Origin: Bradyrhizobium sp. WBAH42
Lineage (GTDB): Bacteria > Pseudomonadota > Alphaproteobacteria > Rhizobiales > Xanthobacteraceae
DNA: 64,000 nt
Direction of reading: 5' to 3'
Assembly: GCF_024585265.1 (NCBI RefSeq)
Contig: NZ_CP036533.1
Location: 6,147,001-6,211,000 of the forward strand
Shown here: positions 26,994-35,934 of the stretch, in pieces
Layout of the letters: every line of letters starts with the position of its first letter
How positions within the stretch are numbered: the first letter of the stretch is position 1
Program-made: the position numbers and the translations under genes
The notes under the pieces: model-generated
What the model was told of the DNA's origin: nothing
The model's database searches: none
What the model saw: the letters and a program-made list of their open reading frames with translations, nothing else

Positions 26994-28172
26994 TCACTCC
27001 ACCCGCGCCAGCACGGCGAGCTTGCGGATGCCCTTGTTGCGGTAAGCGTCGAGGAACGCGTAGTAGTCCTTGAACGACACGCAGCCGTTGGAATCGCCGT
27101 TCGGCCCGAGCATGAAGGTGTGCGCGAGCAGGCCGTCGCGGCCGTAGATCGCACTCTCGCCGCCGAGCGGGGTCAGGCGCAGCGCCGGCACGCCGTGGAA
27201 CAGCGCCTCGCGCGGCTTCAGGGTGTAGATGTGCGGCGGCGTCACGCCGCGCATGCGGATTTTCGAAGAGCGCGGATCGTCGAGATTGGAGCCGAGGCCG
27301 GAATGCGCCTCGAGCCTGGTGCCGTCGGGCAGATACACCGTTTTGGCGGTGATGTCGTAGACCGCGGTGTCGCGCTCATAGGGCGGCGCGCCGCCGAGCA
27401 TGGGGTTCTGCTCCTTCGGCGCGATGGATGCCGTCACGCTGGCATCGGCCGAGGCGTAGGCGAGCAGTCCACCCGACGGCTCGCGCTTACCCCAGAGCTT
27501 TTCGACCATCGACTGGCGCGGAGCGGTGATCGACATCACCGCGGCCTTGGCGCGATCGGCGAAGGATTTCGGTTTCGCTTCGGGCGCCGGCACGATCTCG
27601 GCCGGGTCGGCCGAAGCCAGCTGCATCTGGCCCTCGCGCTTGGCCTTGTCAGCAGGCTTGTCGATGGTCTTGTCAGTGGATTTGGCCGCCGGCTTCAGCG
27701 CGTCCGCGACCTTGGCGATCACGCTCTGCTTCGGGGCGTCCTTCGAAGTTTCCTTGGTTGCCGCAACCTGGGCTGCGGGTGCGCTTGCGGCATTCGACGG
27801 CACGCCTTGCGTCGCCGCCGCGGCAAAGCGCTCGTTGAACATCTCGCGCGAGATCGGAGCTGCGACCTGCAGGCGGTCGGGCAGCAGCGCGAAAGTTTCC
27901 TTGATGGCTTCGCCCGCCTCACGCAGTGCCACCCTGGGCGCGCGCTTGATCACCGGCTCGTCGTAGCCGATGCTGCCCACCGTCGGATAGACGCTCGCGC
28001 CGAAGATGTTGCTGTGGATGGTCCAGCCGGCGCCCATCACGACGCAGCCGATCGCCGCGGCGCCAAGCCAATTGGTCGTTGTCATTTTCCGGGAAGATTT
28101 CCGCGAATTGTTCTTGGAGAAATTCTTGGACTTCCGTGCCGCGTTACTCTGCGCAGCGATACTCGTACTCAT
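26994..28172 (-). CDS. DUF2778 protein with L,D-transpeptidase-like C terminus
   Basis: 392 residues from the ATG at 28172 (MSTSIAAQSNAARKSKN), preceded by AAGG; ATG 28085 is a weaker alternative. A basic cytoplasmic stretch of about 30 residues is followed by one membrane segment (WLGAAAIGCVVMGAGWTI), a long Ala/Lys/Pro-rich linker, and a C-terminal DUF2778 domain near 280-392. The conserved H-x-F and S-N-G-C pattern appears in HTFMLGPNGDSNGCVSF. The related Tlde1 domain cuts or exchanges peptidoglycan peptides. Here the membrane anchor and lack of secretion-system neighbours suggest a resident envelope enzyme. Confidence 0.82.
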   Translation of the reverse strand: MSTSIAAQSNAARKSKNFSKNNSRKSSRKMTTTNWLGAAAIGCVVMGAGWTIHSNIFGASVYPTVGSIGYDEPVIKRAPRVALREAGEAIKETFALLPDRLQVAAPISREMFNERFAAAATQGVPSNAASAPAAQVAATKETSKDAPKQSVIAKVADALKPAAKSTDKTIDKPADKAKREGQMQLASADPAEIVPAPEAKPKSFADRAKAAVMSITAPRQSMVEKLWGKREPSGGLLAYASADASVTASIAPKEQNPMLGGAPPYERDTAVYDITAKTVYLPDGTRLEAHSGLGSNLDDPRSSKIRMRGVTPPHIYTLKPREALFHGVPALRLTPLGGESAIYGRDGLLAHTFMLGPNGDSNGCVSFKDYYAFLDAYRNKGIRKLAVLARVE

Positions 28173-28694
28173 TCGCCTTGCGTCCAGGACGGTGTCACTC
28201 AGTCCCCCTTCGAAGCGCCGCTGGTCACGATCCGGGAACAGCATCTCGCAGAGGGTCGGAGCGTCATTAAGGCGACTTTTAGTTAAATGCGGATTAAGTT
28301 CGGGCGGATCTGGGGCAACTCGTTAACGTTGTCCCGTTTTGAGAAAAAAGCCCGCAGAACTACGGACTTAGTCGGGTCTGTTAACCATAATTCTCGGCCG
28401 ATTCAGCACGCTCTGCGGACGTCCTCGGCCACATCCATGACGCACTCAACAACGTCATTTTCGTGATCCTCGACTGCCCCCAAAACGTAATGCGCAAGCG
28501 TTGCGCGAGGCTGGTGGAGCACGCGTCCGATAGGCCTCTTCCGCCGGCCATGCGGCACCGGCCCAGGCGCATGACGCGTCGCGCGACCTCACGCGGCACG
28601 GCGCCGTGACTGAAAGTTGATCGCGTCGGTTCTGGACATCGCCACCGCGAGAAAATAGCTGCCACGTCGGCACTTCTCAGCAGCCTCTGCGTGT
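28173..28694. other. Long non-coding spacer between DUF2778 and FecR genes
   Basis: About 520 bases with no supportable gene; the open frames on either strand lack start signals and family features. The left part (28245-28380) is AT-richer and should hold the DUF2778 promoter. The right part leads to the palindrome at 28695. I see no repeat family here. Confidence 0.5.
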
Positions 28695-28710
28695 GATACG
28701 GTACCGTATC
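28695..28710 (+). promoter_or_regulatory. Perfect 16-base palindrome, candidate operator
   Basis: GATACGGTACCGTATC is fully symmetrical and lies 42 bases before the FecR-domain gene. Its shape resembles TetR-family operator sites. No TetR gene is adjacent, so the regulator would act from elsewhere. Confidence 0.55.
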
Positions 28711-28752
28711 GTCCCGCCCTGACCTGTGCCGAGCACGCAAACGGAGGCTGGC

Positions 28753-29277
28753 ATGAGAGGGATCGCGCGCGCAGGGCTTTTCGCCCTGGCGGGGTCGCTT
28801 CTGTTGATCGGATCTGCGATGGCGCAGCCTGCGGCCGATGCGGGCTGCACAGCATCGCCGTCGGCTGCCGGGACGCAGACCTGGCGCTGCGACAACGGCA
28901 TCACCATCGTTGCGGAAAACGGCGCCAGGTTTGAACTGAAGGACGCCAACCGCGACGGACATATAGACTCGGTCGAATTGAGCAGCAAAGCCTTGCTGCT
29001 CGAGATGCCCAAGAAGCCGCGGGGCAATCCCTTCAAGGTGCTGACGCCGCAAGCGATTGCCGCGGTGCGCGGCACCAAATGGGCGGTCGATGTCGCTGAC
29101 GCCAAGACCGCCGTGTTCGTCGCAGACGGCCGGGTCGGCGTGAGCCGCAGGGCTCGTGGACGCGGCGTCGTGCTTGGGCCCGGCGAAGGCGTCGATGTCG
29201 AGGCAACCGGCCCCCTGATCGTCAAGACCTGGGGCCAGCCGCGCGTCGATGCGCTGATGGCAAGACTCGGGCAATGA
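28753..29277 (+). CDS. Secreted FecR-domain protein
   Basis: 174 residues from the ATG at 28753 (MRGIARAGLFALAGS). A signal peptide ends near SAMAQPA. The mature part has a FecR-like beta domain: TPQAIAAVRGTKWAVDV, then KTAVFVADGRVGV and GVVLGPGEGVDVEA. FecR domains usually pass signals or bind partners in the periplasm. It is followed 61 bases later by a CHASE2 cyclase; FecR/CHASE2 pairs are a recurrent arrangement, so it probably presents a ligand or partner to the cyclase sensor. No sigma factor gene is nearby. Confidence 0.88.
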   Translation: MRGIARAGLFALAGSLLLIGSAMAQPAADAGCTASPSAAGTQTWRCDNGITIVAENGARFELKDANRDGHIDSVELSSKALLLEMPKKPRGNPFKVLTPQAIAAVRGTKWAVDVADAKTAVFVADGRVGVSRRARGRGVVLGPGEGVDVEATGPLIVKTWGQPRVDALMARLGQ

Positions 29278-29338
29278 GCCCCTGGTCGACCAGGCCCGGC
29301 CCATGAAATTTGGACAATAGGGATTGCAAGACGACCGC

Positions 29339-31228
29339 ATGCGCAGCCGACGCGTTCAGATCCTGGTGGCACTCGTCCTCACCGCGCTGTGGGGCGCGGG
29401 CATCTATGCCACGCATGCCGACGGCCATCTGCGCTTTCTCGACCGCCTCGAAGCGACGCTGACAGACTGGCGGACGCAGGCCCGCGGCGTGCAGCGTCCG
29501 CCGGATCTCGTCACCATCGTCGCGATCGACGACACCGTGGTGAAGCGGGGCGGCAGCTATCCGCTGCCGCGCGCCGATCTCGCCCGCGTCGTCGACACCA
29601 TCGTGCAGTTCAAGCCGAAGGTGGTGGCGATCGACCTGCTGCTGGTCGATCGCAGCGCAGCGATCGGCGATGCGACGCTCGCCAACACGCTCGCCACCGG
29701 CCCGATGGTGCTCGCCGCCGCGGCGATCTTCCCCTCCGCCAGCGAAACTGTGGCCCCCAGCAGCGAAGGTCCCCTGGCCGTGCTGCCCGAGGCCGAGCGC
29801 TTCCTGCAGCCATTGCCCGCATTCGCCGTTCACGCCGAGGTCGGCGTCGTCAACGTCGCGACAGGGCAATCGGGCTCGCCGCTCGCTGTGCCGATGCTGT
29901 TCCGGACCCGCGACAAGGTCGAGCTGTCGTTTCCGTTGCGCGTCGCGGCCCGCGCGCTCGACAAGCCGCTGACCGTCGCGCCGGGCCATCTCATGCTCGG
30001 CGATCGCCTGGTGCCGACCGACAGCAACCTGGCATTGCCGATCACCTATTACGGCCCGCGCCGCACCATCCGTACCGTCAGCGCACAGAGCATCTTCGAC
30101 GGCACGCTCGATCGCGCGGCCATCGAGAACCGGATCGTCGTGATCGGCGCCTCCGTCGCTGGCGGCGGCGATTTCTATCCGACGCCGTTCGATTCGCTAA
30201 TGCCCGGCGTCGAGGTGGTCTCGACCGCGATCACGCATCTCGTTGCCGGCGACGCCATCTTGCGCGACCACAGGGTGCGCATTGCCGACGCGCTCACGGC
30301 GATCCTGCTGCCGATGCTGCTGGTCGGCCTGCTCGCCTGGCAGCGCGTCGCGCTCGGCACCATGGCCGCGGCCGCGGCGATGATCGCCTGGGCCGGGCTC
30401 AACCTGTTCGCGTTCATGCATGGCGTCTGGCTGAACGCCGCGACCACGCTCGCCGCGGCGGTGCCGCCGGTTGCGGTCTTTGCCGGCGTGCAGCTGTGGG
30501 CCGGGGGCCGCCGCACGCAATATTTCGCCGCCCGGAGCAGGTCGCTCGCGCAATTCCAGGCTCCGGCGCTGCAGGATTGGCTGGCGCGAGATCCGAACTT
30601 CCTGTCGAAGCCGGTGCGGCAGGACGCAGCCGTGGTGTTCGTCGATCTCTCCGGTTTCACCGGTCTGAGCGAGCGGATCGATCCGGACCAGCTCACGAAT
30701 ATCCTGAAGGCGTTTCATGCGCTGATCGACCGGACCGCGATCGATTGCGGCGGCATGATCACGGGCTTCCTCGGCGACGGCGCCATGATCCTGTTCGGGC
30801 TGCCGCGCGCGATGCCCGACGATTCGGCACGCGCGCTGAAATGCGCGATCGATCTGCATCGCGGCCTCGCAGGCTGGATCGCCTCGCTGCCGCCGGCGAT
30901 CGCAGGTCAGCTCGGCTTCAAGATCGGCGCGCATTGCGGCCCGATCGTCGCCTCGCGGCTCGGCGAAAGCCATCAGCACATCACGGCGACAGGCGATACC
31001 GTCAACGTCGCAAGCCGGCTGATGGAGATTGCCGCCCAGAACGATGCGCGCCTCGCGTTGAGCGACACGCTGCTGGATGCGGCCGACTTCCAGGGCGCGC
31101 CCGACGGCGTTTTGTCCGGCCCCCTGCTCGCTCAGGTCCGCGGCCGCTCCGGCGTCGTGACCGTCTGGTTCTGGCGCGACCGGGATGGACCAGGCCAGGA
31201 TGCGGCCAAGGCCGAGATGATGGGCTAA
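29339..31228 (+). CDS. CHASE2-domain adenylate/guanylate cyclase
   Basis: 629 residues from the ATG at 29339; a TTG at 29324 would add five residues. Order of parts: an N-terminal membrane segment, a periplasmic CHASE2 domain (about 35-310, with DLVTIVAIDDTVV and KVVAIDLLL), three membrane segments (about 320-395), and a class III cyclase catalytic domain with VVFVDLSGFTGLSERID for the metal Asp, GFLGDGAMILFGLP and TGDTVNVASRLMEIA. It makes cyclic AMP or GMP in response to an external signal, probably with the FecR protein. Confidence 0.92.
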   Translation: MRSRRVQILVALVLTALWGAGIYATHADGHLRFLDRLEATLTDWRTQARGVQRPPDLVTIVAIDDTVVKRGGSYPLPRADLARVVDTIVQFKPKVVAIDLLLVDRSAAIGDATLANTLATGPMVLAAAAIFPSASETVAPSSEGPLAVLPEAERFLQPLPAFAVHAEVGVVNVATGQSGSPLAVPMLFRTRDKVELSFPLRVAARALDKPLTVAPGHLMLGDRLVPTDSNLALPITYYGPRRTIRTVSAQSIFDGTLDRAAIENRIVVIGASVAGGGDFYPTPFDSLMPGVEVVSTAITHLVAGDAILRDHRVRIADALTAILLPMLLVGLLAWQRVALGTMAAAAAMIAWAGLNLFAFMHGVWLNAATTLAAAVPPVAVFAGVQLWAGGRRTQYFAARSRSLAQFQAPALQDWLARDPNFLSKPVRQDAAVVFVDLSGFTGLSERIDPDQLTNILKAFHALIDRTAIDCGGMITGFLGDGAMILFGLPRAMPDDSARALKCAIDLHRGLAGWIASLPPAIAGQLGFKIGAHCGPIVASRLGESHQHITATGDTVNVASRLMEIAAQNDARLALSDTLLDAADFQGAPDGVLSGPLLAQVRGRSGVVTVWFWRDRDGPGQDAAKAEMMG

Positions 31229-31272
31229 AGCGCGATGAAGTGAGGCTCGATCGCTGCAAAGACGGAGGTGCG

Positions 31273-31393
31273 CTCCCTCTCCCGCTTGCGGGAGAGGGTT
31301 GGGGAGAGGGTGTTTCCGCAATGGGACAATCCCCTAGAGGAGAAAACCCTCACCCGCGCCTTCGGCGCGACCTCTCCCGCAAGCGGGAGAGGT
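31273..31393. repeat. Family C inverted repeat
   Basis: CTCCCTCTCCCGCTTGCGGG at the left and CTCTCCCGCAAGCGGGAGAG at the right, with inner CGCGCCTTCGGCGCG hairpin. It lies between the convergent cyclase and GT39 genes and could help termination. Confidence 0.85.
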
Positions 31394-31446
31394 TGCACCG
31401 AGCCCGCGGCAATCGATTCGACCTAGAGCCATTCCGCTCTAAGGCG

Positions 31447-32949
31447 CTACCGCGCCTCCGGCGGCGGCGAGCGGTCCAGCACCTCGCCCTTGGCGCCCTC
31501 GAGCAGGTCGATGCCGTAGGTCTCGACCACGAGAGGCCCGCGCTTGCGCTGCAATTGCGCCACCTGCGTCACCTGCGCAAAGAGAGCATTGAGGGCGGGA
31601 TTGGCGTCGGCGCGCAATTCGTCGACATAGAGCAGCTTGCCGGCGAGCAGCTTGGGATCGGGCTCTTTCATGTTGATCCAGCGGATGCGCTGGCTTTGCT
31701 GCGCGAAGCAGGTGCCGCGCGGCAGATAGAATGCGAGCCAGCTCGTGGTGCCGTAATCCTGCGCGAGCACACAGGTCGCACCACTGCGCGCGCGCACCGC
31801 TTCGATTCCGGCCGCGAGCTCGCGCCAACCGACACCGACGCTGCGCACGGTGGCATCGCGGCGATATCCGGACAACCAGCCGGTATTGGCCTGCACGATC
31901 AAGGCTGCGAACATCACGATGCCCACAGCCGCGGCCCAGCGCAGGCAAAAGTCGACGAGGCGCCGCTGACGCGGCTTCCACTGCGCGAGATTGGCGGCGG
32001 CGGCCGCGGCTATGACAAACGGCGGATACACCGGTGCGAACCAGTTGGCCTCGACGCGGGCATGCAGCGAATGCCAGACGAAATAGGCGACGATGGTCCA
32101 GAACATCGTCTCGATCAGCACGCGCGAGGCCAGCGCCCCGGCGCGCTGCCAGGTCAGCGCGTGCAGGCCCATTGCGCCGAGGATGAAGACCAGCGGCGTT
32201 GCGAACGCGATCTGGGTCGGGATCAGCTCGGCGATGAAGGCGGGGCGGAAGTCCTCGACCCTGGCGCGGCCGAGCTGCTTTGTGAACGAGACCCATTGAT
32301 GGTCTGCATTCCAGAGGATCACCGGCGAGAACAGCGCCAGGGCCACGAGGCCGCCGAGATAGGGCCAGGGCGAGAGAAACCAGCGCCGGAGTTTTGGCAC
32401 GGATGCGAGCCAGATCAGGATCGCCGGCCCGAAGAACATCGCGGTGTATTTCGACAGCAGCGCCGCGCCGACCGCCACGCCGACCGCGAGCCACCAGGCG
32501 CCCCGTCCCGTCTCCAGCACCTTGGCGAGGAAGAACAGCACGAAGCTGGAGGCGACCAGCAGCGGCGCATCGGGCGTGACGATCAGTGTGCCGACGGAAG
32601 CAAGCAGTGTCACGTTGAGGAGAATGGCGCTGGTCGCGGCCACGCGTGCGCCGCCGAACAGGATCGCGGCGGAGCGATAGACCGCGTAGCTCATCGGCAG
32701 CGCCAGCAGGATCGAGACGAGGCGGACGCCGAGCTCGGTATCGCCCGCGATCATGGTTCCGGCGCGGATGACATAGGCGACCATCGGCGGGTGGTCGTAA
32801 TAGCCTCCGGCGAGGCTCTTCGACCACATCCAGTAATAGGCTTCGTCGAACGTGATCGGGGTGAACGCGGCTGCAACGAGCCGCAATCCCACCAGCGCGA
32901 GAATCAGCAGCGCGGTATTGCGGACGATCCGCGCGTCAGCTCCGCCCAT
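31447..32949 (-). CDS. GT39-family (ArnT-like) membrane glycosyltransferase
   Basis: 500 residues. The N-terminal loop has FDEAYYWMWSKSLAGGYYDH, with the acidic pair typical of C-type glycosyltransferases such as ArnT and PMT, then about twelve hydrophobic segments and a periplasmic C-terminal domain. Such enzymes move a sugar from a polyprenyl phosphate to lipid A, another glycolipid or protein on the outer face of the inner membrane. It follows the DPM1/GtrA gene by 6 bases, which would make and flip the lipid-linked donor. Confidence 0.9.
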   Translation of the reverse strand: MGGADARIVRNTALLILALVGLRLVAAAFTPITFDEAYYWMWSKSLAGGYYDHPPMVAYVIRAGTMIAGDTELGVRLVSILLALPMSYAVYRSAAILFGGARVAATSAILLNVTLLASVGTLIVTPDAPLLVASSFVLFFLAKVLETGRGAWWLAVGVAVGAALLSKYTAMFFGPAILIWLASVPKLRRWFLSPWPYLGGLVALALFSPVILWNADHQWVSFTKQLGRARVEDFRPAFIAELIPTQIAFATPLVFILGAMGLHALTWQRAGALASRVLIETMFWTIVAYFVWHSLHARVEANWFAPVYPPFVIAAAAAANLAQWKPRQRRLVDFCLRWAAAVGIVMFAALIVQANTGWLSGYRRDATVRSVGVGWRELAAGIEAVRARSGATCVLAQDYGTTSWLAFYLPRGTCFAQQSQRIRWINMKEPDPKLLAGKLLYVDELRADANPALNALFAQVTQVAQLQRKRGPLVVETYGIDLLEGAKGEVLDRSPPPEAR

Positions 32950-32955
32950 GTCGCG

Positions 32956-34083
32956 CTATTTCTTGCGCCAGACGAACAGTCCGGACATCGCGTAGTTCCA
33001 CACCACGCCCATCAGCGCGCCGGCCATGCCGGCCAGCCACCAGATCGGCTCCTGGTCGTAGACCGAGAAGGCGACGCCGACATTGGCGAGCAGGCCGACG
33101 CTGCACACGATGTAGAAGGCGATCAGGCCGCGCAGCAGCGCAAAGCCCTTCAGCCGCTGGTCGCGATAGGTGAGGAAGTTGTTGAGGATGAAATTGCTGG
33201 TCATGGCGACGATGGCGCCGGCGGCCTGCGCCTCCGCGAATGGCGCGTTGAACAGGCGAAGCGCGATGAACAGCGTGGTCAGGTGCACCACCAAGCCGAA
33301 GCCGCCGACCATCGCGAACAGGATGAAGCGCAGCGAGACGACGTCGTTGGTCAGCTTGGCGAAGACGAGACCGAGGAAGTCGAGCGCGACCATGGAATCG
33401 AGCTTGCTCTCGCCGTGCTGGCGGGCGCCGAAGGTGTAGGGAATCTCGACCGCCCGCAAGCTGCCATGCGCGGTCGCGACGATGTCGAGCAGGATCTTGA
33501 AGCCGTGCACGGAGAGCTTCGGTGCGAGCTGCTCGAAGCGGTCGCGGCGGATCATGAAGAAGCCGCTCATGGGATCGGCAATCTCGACCCGCAGCATCTT
33601 CTTGGCGACCTCGGTCGCGAGCGCGCTGGCGCCGGCGCGCTGCTTGTTGAAGCCTTCGCTCTTGTAGCCCTCGATGTAGCGGCTGCCGACGACGAGGTCG
33701 GCCTGATCGCTTGCGAGCAGCAACAGCATCTTGGGCAGCTGCGTCTCGTCGTGCTGGAGGTCGGCATCGATCACGGCCACATAGGGCGCGCTGGAGGCGA
33801 GGATGCCCTCGATGCAGGCGCCCGACAGGCCGCGGCGGCCGATGCGGCGGACGCAGCGCACGCGGCTGTCGCGCTGCGCCAGTTCGCGCACGACGTCCCA
33901 GGTGCCGTCCGGCGAGTTGTCGTCGACGAACACGACCTCCCAGGCAACGTTGGCGAGCGTCGCCTCCAGGCGCCGGTACAGCACCGTGACGTTGTCGCGC
34001 TCGTTGAAAGTCGGGACGATGACCGACAGTTCCGGCCCCTCTTGAGCCTGGTTGTCGATGCCCGGTCTGATCGCTTCGTTCAT
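32956..34083 (-). CDS. Polyprenyl-phosphate glycosyltransferase fused to a GtrA domain
   Basis: 375 residues from the ATG at 34083 (MNEAIRPGIDNQ). A GT2 domain with LSVIVPTFNERDNV, VFVDDNSPDGTWDVV and the D-x-D-like AVIDADLQHDETQLP occupies about 1-240. The C-terminal part has four membrane segments of a GtrA type (VSLRFILFAMVGGFGLVVH onward). The enzyme loads a sugar onto undecaprenyl phosphate and the GtrA part likely flips it across the membrane. The GT39 gene lies 6 bases downstream and is the probable user of that donor. One translational unit. Confidence 0.92.
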   Translation of the reverse strand: MNEAIRPGIDNQAQEGPELSVIVPTFNERDNVTVLYRRLEATLANVAWEVVFVDDNSPDGTWDVVRELAQRDSRVRCVRRIGRRGLSGACIEGILASSAPYVAVIDADLQHDETQLPKMLLLLASDQADLVVGSRYIEGYKSEGFNKQRAGASALATEVAKKMLRVEIADPMSGFFMIRRDRFEQLAPKLSVHGFKILLDIVATAHGSLRAVEIPYTFGARQHGESKLDSMVALDFLGLVFAKLTNDVVSLRFILFAMVGGFGLVVHLTTLFIALRLFNAPFAEAQAAGAIVAMTSNFILNNFLTYRDQRLKGFALLRGLIAFYIVCSVGLLANVGVAFSVYDQEPIWWLAGMAGALMGVVWNYAMSGLFVWRKK

Positions 34084-34322
34084 GACGGCAGCGTATATCC
34101 GCCGCATCCTGCGCTGCCAAGCCGGGGTTCTGGGGAATGGCCGAAAAGGGCCCTAAAATGCCAACGACCCCGGAACGGCGGGCCGCGCGTACATCCGGCG
34201 CAGGCCTTAAGCTATTCCAAGGTCGTCCCAGCGACGGAGGTCTTACGCTCAACGTCGCCGTTAGAAGCTAGATGGGGACGGCAAAGGCGTTCCGCAAGGG
34301 GCGGAAACCCGGTTTTCATGCC

Positions 34323-34523
34323 CTATTGGTTGGGCACTTCCCGGATGATCGGCCCGCGCGGCACGGGCGCGGCGGGGGCTGCCGGTGCCGCCGGGGCGGG
34401 CTCGACCTTCGCCGGCTTGGGCGGCTTGCCGTACTGACCGATCGGCCCGAACACGACGGCAACCGCAAGCACGACAGCCGCGACGATCGCCCCCAGAATG
34501 CCACCCACCGACTCAGACGACAT
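34323..34523 (-). CDS. Small membrane protein with Pro/Ala-rich tail
   Basis: 66 residues. One hydrophobic helix (VGGILGAIVAAVVLAVAVVF) is followed by a basic, then Pro/Ala-rich tail (KVEPAPAAPAAPAAPVPRGP). Coding status is supported by this coherent anchor-plus-linker layout; there is no known family. It lies alone between the GT2 gene and a secreted protein on the same strand. Confidence 0.6.
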   Translation of the reverse strand: MSSESVGGILGAIVAAVVLAVAVVFGPIGQYGKPPKPAKVEPAPAAPAAPAAPVPRGPIIREVPNQ

Positions 34524-34610
34524 GCAAGTCCATCCCCGCTCCAGACCGGCCCACTGATACCACGGATGCGCGCGCGGCCGGAAGAGCTCGCAGACAGCAC
34601 TAGCGACGGG

Positions 34611-34991
34611 CTACTTCTGGGGCGGCCGGTGCTTGACGAAGGCCATCACGATGTCCTTCTGCGCCGCCTCCACCGCCCTGTTCGCGGTGGCGAGATGGGC
34701 GCCGGCATCGATGCTGGGATATTGCGTGGTGAGATAGTCGAGCAGCGCCACCCGGTAATATTGCCGCTCAGAAGGACAGGCGCCCGCAACCGAGCGGCCG
34801 AAATCCTGCTCCGACAGGCCCTGATTGGAGTCGCGCGAATATTCCCGCGCCAGGCAATGCCAGTAATCGTCGCGGCCCTGCTGGGCGAGCTTCTGCGCGC
34901 CCTTCGCGTCGTCGTCATCCGCCACGGCATAATTTGTCATGGCAGCAGATGTCATCATGACGAGCGCTATTCCCACCAGCAGCATCCGCAT
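34611..34991 (-). CDS. Secreted hypothetical protein
   Basis: 126 residues; the ATG at 34991 has a clear AAGGAGAACAAG site. A signal peptide (MRMLLVGIALVMMTSAAM) ends near YAVADD. The mature part is a helical domain with C in YWHCLAREYS and C in GACPSERQYYR, which could form a disulfide. No family is recognised. It is divergent from the DUF72 gene. Confidence 0.75.
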   Translation of the reverse strand: MRMLLVGIALVMMTSAAMTNYAVADDDDAKGAQKLAQQGRDDYWHCLAREYSRDSNQGLSEQDFGRSVAGACPSERQYYRVALLDYLTTQYPSIDAGAHLATANRAVEAAQKDIVMAFVKHRPPQK

Positions 34992-35090
34992 CTTGTTCTC
35001 CTTCTTCGCGGGTCCGGTCGCGAGCTTAGACGGGGCCGGCCAACTGGCCAATCACATCTGGTTTGATTAGGATGAGATCCCTCCCCGTCG

Positions 35091-35927
35091 ATGCGAGATC
35101 CTCCCGTGGCCAAAGCAAAAACTGCGTCCAAAAAATCCGGCAACATCTTCATCGGCATCGGCGGCTGGACCTTCGAGCCCTGGCGCGGCGTGTTCTATCC
35201 GGAGAAGCTGGCGCAGGCGAAGGAGCTGTCCTATGCCGCCTCCAAGCTGACCTCGATCGAAATCAACGGCACTTACTACGGCTCGCAGAAGCCGGAGAGC
35301 TTTCGCAAATGGGCGAGCGAGGTGCCTGAGGGCTTCGTGTTCTCGGTGAAGGGACCGCGCTTCGCGACCAACCGCCGCGTGCTCGCGGAGGCCGGCGATT
35401 CCATCAAGCGGTTCTACGATTCCGGCGTGCTGGAACTCGGCGATCATCTTGGGCCGGTGCTGTGGCAGTTCGCGCCGACGAAAAAGTTCGACGGCGCCGA
35501 TTTCGGCAAGTTCCTGGAGCTGTTGCCGCGCAAGCTTGAGGGGCGCGCGCTGCGCCATGTCGTCGAGGTCCGCCACGACAGCTTCTGCACGCCGGACTTC
35601 GTGACGCTGATCCGCGAGTTCGAGACGCCCGTGGTGTTCGCCGAGCACGGCAAATATCCTGCCATCGCTGACGTCGCCGGCGATTTCGTCTATGCGCGGC
35701 TGCAGAAGGGCAATGACGAGATCAAGACCTGCTATCCGCCGAAGCAGCTCGATGCCTGGGCCGAGCGCTTCCAGGCCTGGGCTTCGGGCGGTGAACCCGA
35801 CGACCTGCCGAAGGTTGATAAGGCCAGGCCGAAGAAGGAGCCGCGCGACGTGTTCGCCTATGTCATCCACGAGGGCAAGGTGCGCGCGCCCCACGGCGCC
35901 ATGGAATTGATCGCGCGGGTGAGCTGA
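35091..35927 (+). CDS. DUF72-family protein
   Basis: 278 residues from the ATG at 35091; a GTG at 35106 is an alternative start. The TIM-barrel-like DUF72 pattern is visible in GGWTFEPWRGVFYPEKLAQA, EINGTYYGSQKPESF, FVFSVKGPRFATNRR and HVVEVRHDSF. The biochemical role of the family is not known. It precedes the DUF488 gene by 7 bases, and such adjacent DUF72/DUF488 genes suggest joint work on an unknown substrate. Confidence 0.88.
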   Translation: MRDPPVAKAKTASKKSGNIFIGIGGWTFEPWRGVFYPEKLAQAKELSYAASKLTSIEINGTYYGSQKPESFRKWASEVPEGFVFSVKGPRFATNRRVLAEAGDSIKRFYDSGVLELGDHLGPVLWQFAPTKKFDGADFGKFLELLPRKLEGRALRHVVEVRHDSFCTPDFVTLIREFETPVVFAEHGKYPAIADVAGDFVYARLQKGNDEIKTCYPPKQLDAWAERFQAWASGGEPDDLPKVDKARPKKEPRDVFAYVIHEGKVRAPHGAMELIARVS

Positions 35928-35934
35928 GGTTCAC

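Noticed and set aside
26994..28172. Type VI secretion effector.
   Set aside because: The protein has a membrane anchor and no T6SS, immunity or PAAR/VgrG gene is nearby.
29389..34437. A 1682-codon open frame on the plus strand.
   Set aside because: It overlaps the CHASE2 cyclase, the family C repeat, and runs antisense to the GT39 and GT2-GtrA genes. Composition (H, R, D, Q, G rich, no hydrophobic pattern) is typical of GC-rich shadow frames.
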